Assembly: GCA_009829735.1 (NCBI GenBank)
Contig: CM020619.1
Span: forward strand, 6,092,083 to 6,156,082
DNA: 64,000 nucleotides
Source of the DNA: Pyropia yezoensis
Taxonomy: Eukaryota; Rhodophyta; Bangiophyceae; Bangiales; Bangiaceae
Direction: 5' to 3'
The translations under genes and the position numbers were made by a program. The stretch's first letter is position 1, and every line of letters starts with the position of its first letter. The notes beneath the pieces are model-generated. The model saw only the letters and a program-made list of their open reading frames with translations, ran no database searches and was not told the origin of the DNA. Positions 63,535-64,000 of this stretch are shown here, in pieces.

Positions 63535-64000
63535 CCACGCAAAGCGCATCGAGGCCGCCGCTGTGCGTGGCGGGAGGAGGGGGATGACGCCCCTGACAAT
63601 GCGCTGAAGGACCTGCCGTGGCGGTGACGGGCGTGCCCGTATCAGCGGAGCAGATGGGAAGGGCGGTGAGGGTCATATGTGGCGGTGCTGTTGGAGATTC
63701 GCGGGAGGGACTTACGGGCGCGGGTAGTGCCCGGTGGGTGACTTGGGCGGAGGACGTATCCGGCCTGCCTGGTGCAGGGAGCGGGGAGGGCGGATCCTGG
63801 GCGGCCCCGCGGGAGCACCGGGAGGCGGGGGATGCGAGCGGCGACCCCGTGGCAGCAGGCGAGGAGGCGATCCCGGTGGCCGAAGGGGCAGGGTCGAGTG
63901 GCGACCCGCGGAGAGCCGCACGATGGAGGGCGGGCGGCGGGTGAGCGGCCGAGCGGGGGCCGCTGCACCGCACGGCGCAAGCAGCGGGGGGCGGGCATTA
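63535..64000 (+). other. Duplicate of the host flank
   Basis: Begins with CCACG and the same severed 3' end of the host gene (TGA at 63605-63607), and continues to match 52828-53290 to the window end. A few one-base homopolymer differences are seen (for example GAGGGTC for GAGGTC near 63670). Confidence 0.88.

Noticed and set aside
1-64000. The window as a giant-virus genome
   Set aside because: High GC and intron-poor genes would fit, but an integrated LTR retrotransposon with target duplication, minisatellites and a probable intron fit a cellular nuclear genome better. No viral core gene was seen.

Overview
The window looks like nuclear DNA from a GC-rich, gene-sparse and intron-poor eukaryote. 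It has long open frames with spliceosomal-type genes, a UPF1/SEN1-class helicase with one probable GT-AG intron, a tandem-BRCT protein and an Hsp70. It also has TATA-like boxes, long poly(C)/poly(G) tracts, several minisatellites and a full-length Ty3/gypsy LTR retrotransposon. No bacterial operon, Shine-Dalgarno or tRNA/rRNA signal was seen. A GC-rich, intron-poor alga (for example a bangiophyte red alga) would fit, but this is a guess; the sequence does not name the organism.

Layout. 1-3.4 kb: no convincing gene; hairpins and a 19-bp tandem repeat. 3.47-5.76 kb (+): divergent Hsp70. 6.2-7.2 kb (-): member 1 of a small two-block protein family whose second member lies at 27.6-28.8 kb (+). 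7.8-8.6 kb: first of three arrays of one dispersed minisatellite (others at 17.2-18.0 and 34.6-35.0 kb). 9.6-10.9 kb (+): zinc-finger protein. 11.2-12.2 kb (-): basic/coiled-coil protein. 13.3-14.2 kb (-): doubtful acidic gene. 16.2-17.1 kb (-): coiled-coil protein. 18.4-23.8 kb (+): very large UPF1-like helicase. 24.1-26.7 kb (-): coiled-coil/Cys-rich gene split by a stop. 30.9-32.8 kb (-): repetitive Pro/Ser-rich ORF. 33.3-34.6 kb: a diverged inverted-repeat pair. 36.1-37.5 kb (+): Ser/Gly-repeat tandem-BRCT protein. 39.0-39.8 kb (+): Pro-Gly-His repeat protein. 39.9-42.0 kb (+): protein with a GIY-YIG-like nuclease domain, interrupted near its 3' end by the retrotransposon.

The retrotransposon (42001-52827) has 363-bp LTRs, a 5-bp target duplication (CCACG), a primer-binding site, a polypurine tract and gag-pol on the minus strand. 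It also carries an unusual 818-residue ORF on the opposite strand between pol and the 3' LTR. After a gap of exactly 500 N (54405-54904), the right-hand ~9.1 kb of the element and its flank recur almost identically, differing nearly only by homopolymer indels. This is most simply an assembly duplicate.

Window-wide patterns: most confident start codons follow a C/T-rich tract on the sense strand. A repeated leader element sits upstream of three genes. Several genes consist of two ORFs in the same frame split by a stop, which points to short introns of length 3n, readthrough or base errors. The retroelement is saturated with perfect palindromes.
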